Origin: Candidatus Izemoplasma sp.
GTDB lineage: Bacteria; Bacillota_I; Bacilli_A; Izemoplasmatales; Izemoplasmataceae
Reading direction: 5' to 3'
Length of the DNA stretch: 64,000 bases
Assembly (NCBI GenBank): GCA_018402725.1
Contig: JAGYII010000007.1
Span: forward strand, 1-64,000
Part shown: positions 61,771 through 64,000 of the stretch, in pieces
Position numbering within the stretch: the stretch's first letter is position 1
Layout: each line of letters begins with the position of its first letter
Notes under the pieces: generated by a model
Told to the model about the DNA's origin: nothing
The model's input: only the letters and a program-made list of their open reading frames with translations
Databases searched by the model: none
Position numbers and translations under genes: made by a program

Positions 61771-62669
61771 GTTATTTAGAAGTCAAAGATCTTGTAAAAA
61801 GTTATGGAACACTTAAAGCTGTTAAAGGCATCAGTTTTAAGGTCGAAAAACAAGCCTTTTTCGCTTTTTTAGGACCTAATGGTGCTGGTAAAAGCACCAC
61901 GATCAATATGATTTCGACGCTCTTAGAAAAAGATGGTGGCTCCATTTCAATCAACGGCCACCTCATTGGAAAAAATGATAATGCTATTCGGAAAGAAATC
62001 GGCATTGTTTTTCAAACGAGCATGCTCGATGATTTATTATCTGTCAAAGAAAACTTAGAAATCAGAGGTCGCTTTTATGAGATGTCAAAAGCGAAACTCA
62101 AAAGCCAGATTAAAAAACTCACTGAGGAACTCTCAATGGGTAATTTCATCGATCAAAAATATGGGAAGCTTTCAGGCGGCCAACGCCGCCGAGCTGATAT
62201 TGCTCGGGCCCTCATCAATGAACCCAGTTTATTGATATTAGATGAACCCACCACTGGGTTAGACCCAAAAACCAGAGAAGAAGTATGGACCTACATCGAA
62301 GAACTTAGATCGCGTCAGATGACCATCTTTTTAACGACGCACTACATGGAAGAAGCTGCTAAAGCTTCTCATGTAACCATTATCAATCAAGGGGAAATTG
62401 TGGCGGAGGGAACGCCGACTGAACTAAAACGAAAATATTCATTTGACCGTGTTCGCCTTAGTGGTAAAAAGACAAAAATCAAGGCGGTCTTAAAAGAAAG
62501 AAATATTCCTTTTGTATTAAAAGATGATGTGATTGAAATAAAACAGTCGAGTCTTGATAGTATCGAGTTATTGACTATCTTAAGATCTAATTTAGAATCA
62601 TTTGAAGTGCTTCAAGGTTCAATGGATGATGTCTTCATAACCTTAACAGGGAAGGAGCTCAATGGATGA
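61767..62669 (+). CDS. ABC exporter ATP-binding protein, DrrA-like
   Basis: ATPase of an ABC-2 exporter. Walker A FLGPNGAGKSTT, signature LSGGQRRRADIARAL, Walker B LLILDEPTTGLDP, switch LTTHYMEEA, and the C-terminal extension of DrrA-type ATPases ending SMDDVFITLTGKEL. 300 residues. It overlaps the padR and permease genes by 4 bases each, so the three are coupled. Cargo unknown. Confidence 0.9.
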   Translation: MSYLEVKDLVKSYGTLKAVKGISFKVEKQAFFAFLGPNGAGKSTTINMISTLLEKDGGSISINGHLIGKNDNAIRKEIGIVFQTSMLDDLLSVKENLEIRGRFYEMSKAKLKSQIKKLTEELSMGNFIDQKYGKLSGGQRRRADIARALINEPSLLILDEPTTGLDPKTREEVWTYIEELRSRQMTIFLTTHYMEEAAKASHVTIINQGEIVAEGTPTELKRKYSFDRVRLSGKKTKIKAVLKERNIPFVLKDDVIEIKQSSLDSIELLTILRSNLESFEVLQGSMDDVFITLTGKELNG

Positions 62670-63541
62670 GAAGTATCACGACCTTAGTGAAAAGGAATTT
62701 ACTGAATTACTTTTATGATCCTTCTACCGTCTTTTTTTCTTTCTTATCGGTTTTTATACTAGTTGGTGTTTATACCCTATTTCTTGGAACCTTACAAGTT
62801 AACGATGTTCAGTTTTCAGTGGGTGAGATTGAAGGAATTCGCTGGTTGGTAAATGCGTGGTTAATCGCAGGACTTTTAACGGTCACAAGTTTTACAGTAC
62901 CACTTTCTATTTCTAGCAATATGGTGAGTGATTTAGAAAAAAGAGTTTTTGATGACTTTTTAGTCGCTCCAATCAAGCGGTCTAGTATTGTCTTTGGTTA
63001 TGTCCTAAGTGCTTTTTTAATTGGGGTCTTAATGACGACCTTAACTTTTTTTGTGGGTCAACTCTTCTTAGTCATCACAGGGGGAGAGTGGTTAAATATA
63101 GGCGCCCAGTTTACGATGTTAGGGTATATCGTCTTATCTAACATGATTTTTTCAAGCGTCAGTTTTTTTATTATTTCATTCATCAAAAGCACGGCGAGTG
63201 TTAACGCCGTAAACACCATCATTGGGACTTTGTTAGGTTTCTTGGCTGGTATTTACGTCCCTCTAGCTGCACTTTCAGAGAATTTAGGAAACATCTTAAA
63301 GTTAAATCCGGCGGCTCAAATGGTAGTGTTATTTAGAAAAACAATGATGAAGGCTCCGTTGGAGCTTGTTTTTGAAGGGGCCCCTCAGTCTGTTCAAGAA
63401 AGTTATATGAACATTTATGGCGTTAATTTAGAAATTTTCAATGTCATCTGGTCTCCTTGGATGATAATGGCCTATGGACTTTCGTTTGGTGTTTTAATAC
63501 TTTTTATCAGTATTTTTAGGCTTAACCGATATAAAAAATAA
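62666..63541 (+). CDS. ABC-2 type exporter permease, DrrB-like
   Basis: Six-helix permease partnered with the preceding ATPase. It has the usual conserved cytoplasmic segment MVSDLEKRVFDDFLVAPIKRSSIV after TM2 and a periplasmic loop before the last helix. 291 residues. Overlapping start and the shared PadR regulator indicate one export system. Substrate unknown. Confidence 0.87.
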   Translation: MRSITTLVKRNLLNYFYDPSTVFFSFLSVFILVGVYTLFLGTLQVNDVQFSVGEIEGIRWLVNAWLIAGLLTVTSFTVPLSISSNMVSDLEKRVFDDFLVAPIKRSSIVFGYVLSAFLIGVLMTTLTFFVGQLFLVITGGEWLNIGAQFTMLGYIVLSNMIFSSVSFFIISFIKSTASVNAVNTIIGTLLGFLAGIYVPLAALSENLGNILKLNPAAQMVVLFRKTMMKAPLELVFEGAPQSVQESYMNIYGVNLEIFNVIWSPWMIMAYGLSFGVLILFISIFRLNRYKK

Positions 63542-63556
63542 AAAGACTTTCAAGGG

Positions 63557-64000
63557 TTAGTCCCATGAAAATCCTTCAAAAATGACATTATCACAATGTT
63601 TAAGAGCGTCTAAGGACGCTTTTTTTGATTGGGCGGTGTAAACGATTAAGGGTCTTTTTAAGCGCGCTTTTCTGACCCAGGGTTTAGAAAGATGATTTAA
63701 ATCATAGACGATATAATCAGGTTGGATAAAAAGATTCCTCACCATCCGGGATAGCCCCCATTTTTTAATCGGCTTCATTTTAGAATCTTCAAACATACCA
63801 CTAATTTGACCGCGGATGATCGCTGGGTTAAGCTTTTTAATCAACTTAACAATATTGGGATCAAAAGATTGTAAGGTATAAAGGCCTGCGTAGTCTTGTA
63901 AGGTTTCAATCACCGCTTTGGTTAAAGATACATAGGGACTTTCAGACTTAATTTCAATCAACAAAGGGACCCGGCCATCAATGACTTTAAGCACGGTTTC
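63557..64000 (-). CDS. Glycerophosphodiester phosphodiesterase, cut by window edge
   Basis: C-terminal part of a GDPD. The frame is open to the window end (ETVLKVIDGRVPLLIEIKSE), so the N-terminus with the first catalytic histidine lies outside; the GTG at 63994 is an internal Val. Visible are LLIEIKSE (metal-binding Glu), LQSFDPNIVKLIKKLNP and the closing strand NVIFEGFS. No signal peptide can be assessed. It is a second, different GDPD from the membrane-anchored one near 34-35 kb. Confidence 0.83.
   Translation of the reverse strand, partial: ETVLKVIDGRVPLLIEIKSESPYVSLTKAVIETLQDYAGLYTLQSFDPNIVKLIKKLNPAIIRGQISGMFEDSKMKPIKKWGLSRMVRNLFIQPDYIVYDLNHLSKPWVRKARLKRPLIVYTAQSKKASLDALKHCDNVIFEGFSWD

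Noticed and set aside
1-64000. TGA read as tryptophan (mycoplasma code)
   Set aside because: TGA closes several genes cleanly, such as the glycosyltransferase and csoR-adjacent and his genes in ATGA overlaps, and Trp is encoded by TGG in conserved positions.

Overview
The window reads as a chromosomal segment of a low-to-moderate GC, Gram-positive-type bacterium (Bacillota/Mycoplasmatota-like). Supporting signs are lipoproteins, a PyrR attenuator, an FMN riboswitch, Shine-Dalgarno-led genes, and hairpin/T-tract terminators between almost all convergent genes. TGA is a normal stop codon, so this is not a reassigned-code mycoplasma. A closer placement (for example Acholeplasma- or Izemoplasma-like) is a guess from gene content: an alMGS-like glycosyltransferase, CrtQ/CrtO-type carotenoid-glycolipid enzymes and a GlpO-like oxidase. 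No tRNA, rRNA, CRISPR array, IS element or prophage was seen.

Layout: 0-2 kb, the copper exporter CopA (cut by the window edge) with CsoR. 2-5.4 kb, a MATE exporter and TypA from divergent promoters. 5.4-6.8 kb, a frameshifted leucyl aminopeptidase. 6.8-14.9 kb, a complete overlapping histidine operon (hisZ-G-D-C-B-H-A-F-IE and a PHP histidinol phosphatase), preceded by what looks like a classical His-codon leader-peptide attenuator. 15-16.1 kb, a glycolipid-type glycosyltransferase. 16.1-19.07 kb, a scrambled stretch with remnants of an unknown membrane protein, an aldo/keto reductase and the front of a CASTOR/POLLUX-like channel. 19.7-23.9 kb, a riboflavin operon (ribD-E-BA-H plus an ECF S component) under an FMN riboswitch. 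23.9-29.1 kb, a double-MarR regulator and a large GLUG/LamG surface protein broken in its second half.

29.6-43.1 kb holds a leucine-dehydrogenase-like enzyme, an unknown protein, a cytochrome-b5-like lipoprotein divergent from a di-heme ferric-reductase-like flavoprotein, a CDP-alcohol phosphatidyltransferase, a glycerophosphodiesterase, a secreted esterase, two SDR-fold enzymes, a phnDCEE-type ABC importer and a cytoplasmic-looking 5'-nucleotidase. 43.1-52.3 kb is one compact type II fatty acid operon (acpP-accBCDA-fabH-D-G-F-Z-V) with a near-consensus promoter and birA next to it. 53-59.2 kb has a flavin-reductase-like protein, crtQ-crtO, pyrR divergent from a PyrR-attenuated uracil permease, a GlpO-like oxidase and a stand-alone PD-(D/E)XK nuclease. 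59.2-63.5 kb has two ABC-2 exporters around a PadR regulator, and the window ends inside a second glycerophosphodiesterase.

The most interesting regulatory feature is the histidine leader: a 15-codon peptide with four consecutive His codons, a hairpin overlapping its stop codon, and a terminator just before hisZ. The main caution is sequence quality. Many single-base frameshifts hit conserved genes (pepA, hisD, hisJ, the b5 lipoprotein, the ferric reductase, the surface protein), and the 16.1-19.07 kb stretch starts and stops abruptly, the latter inside one gene. This looks more like local consensus error than gene decay.
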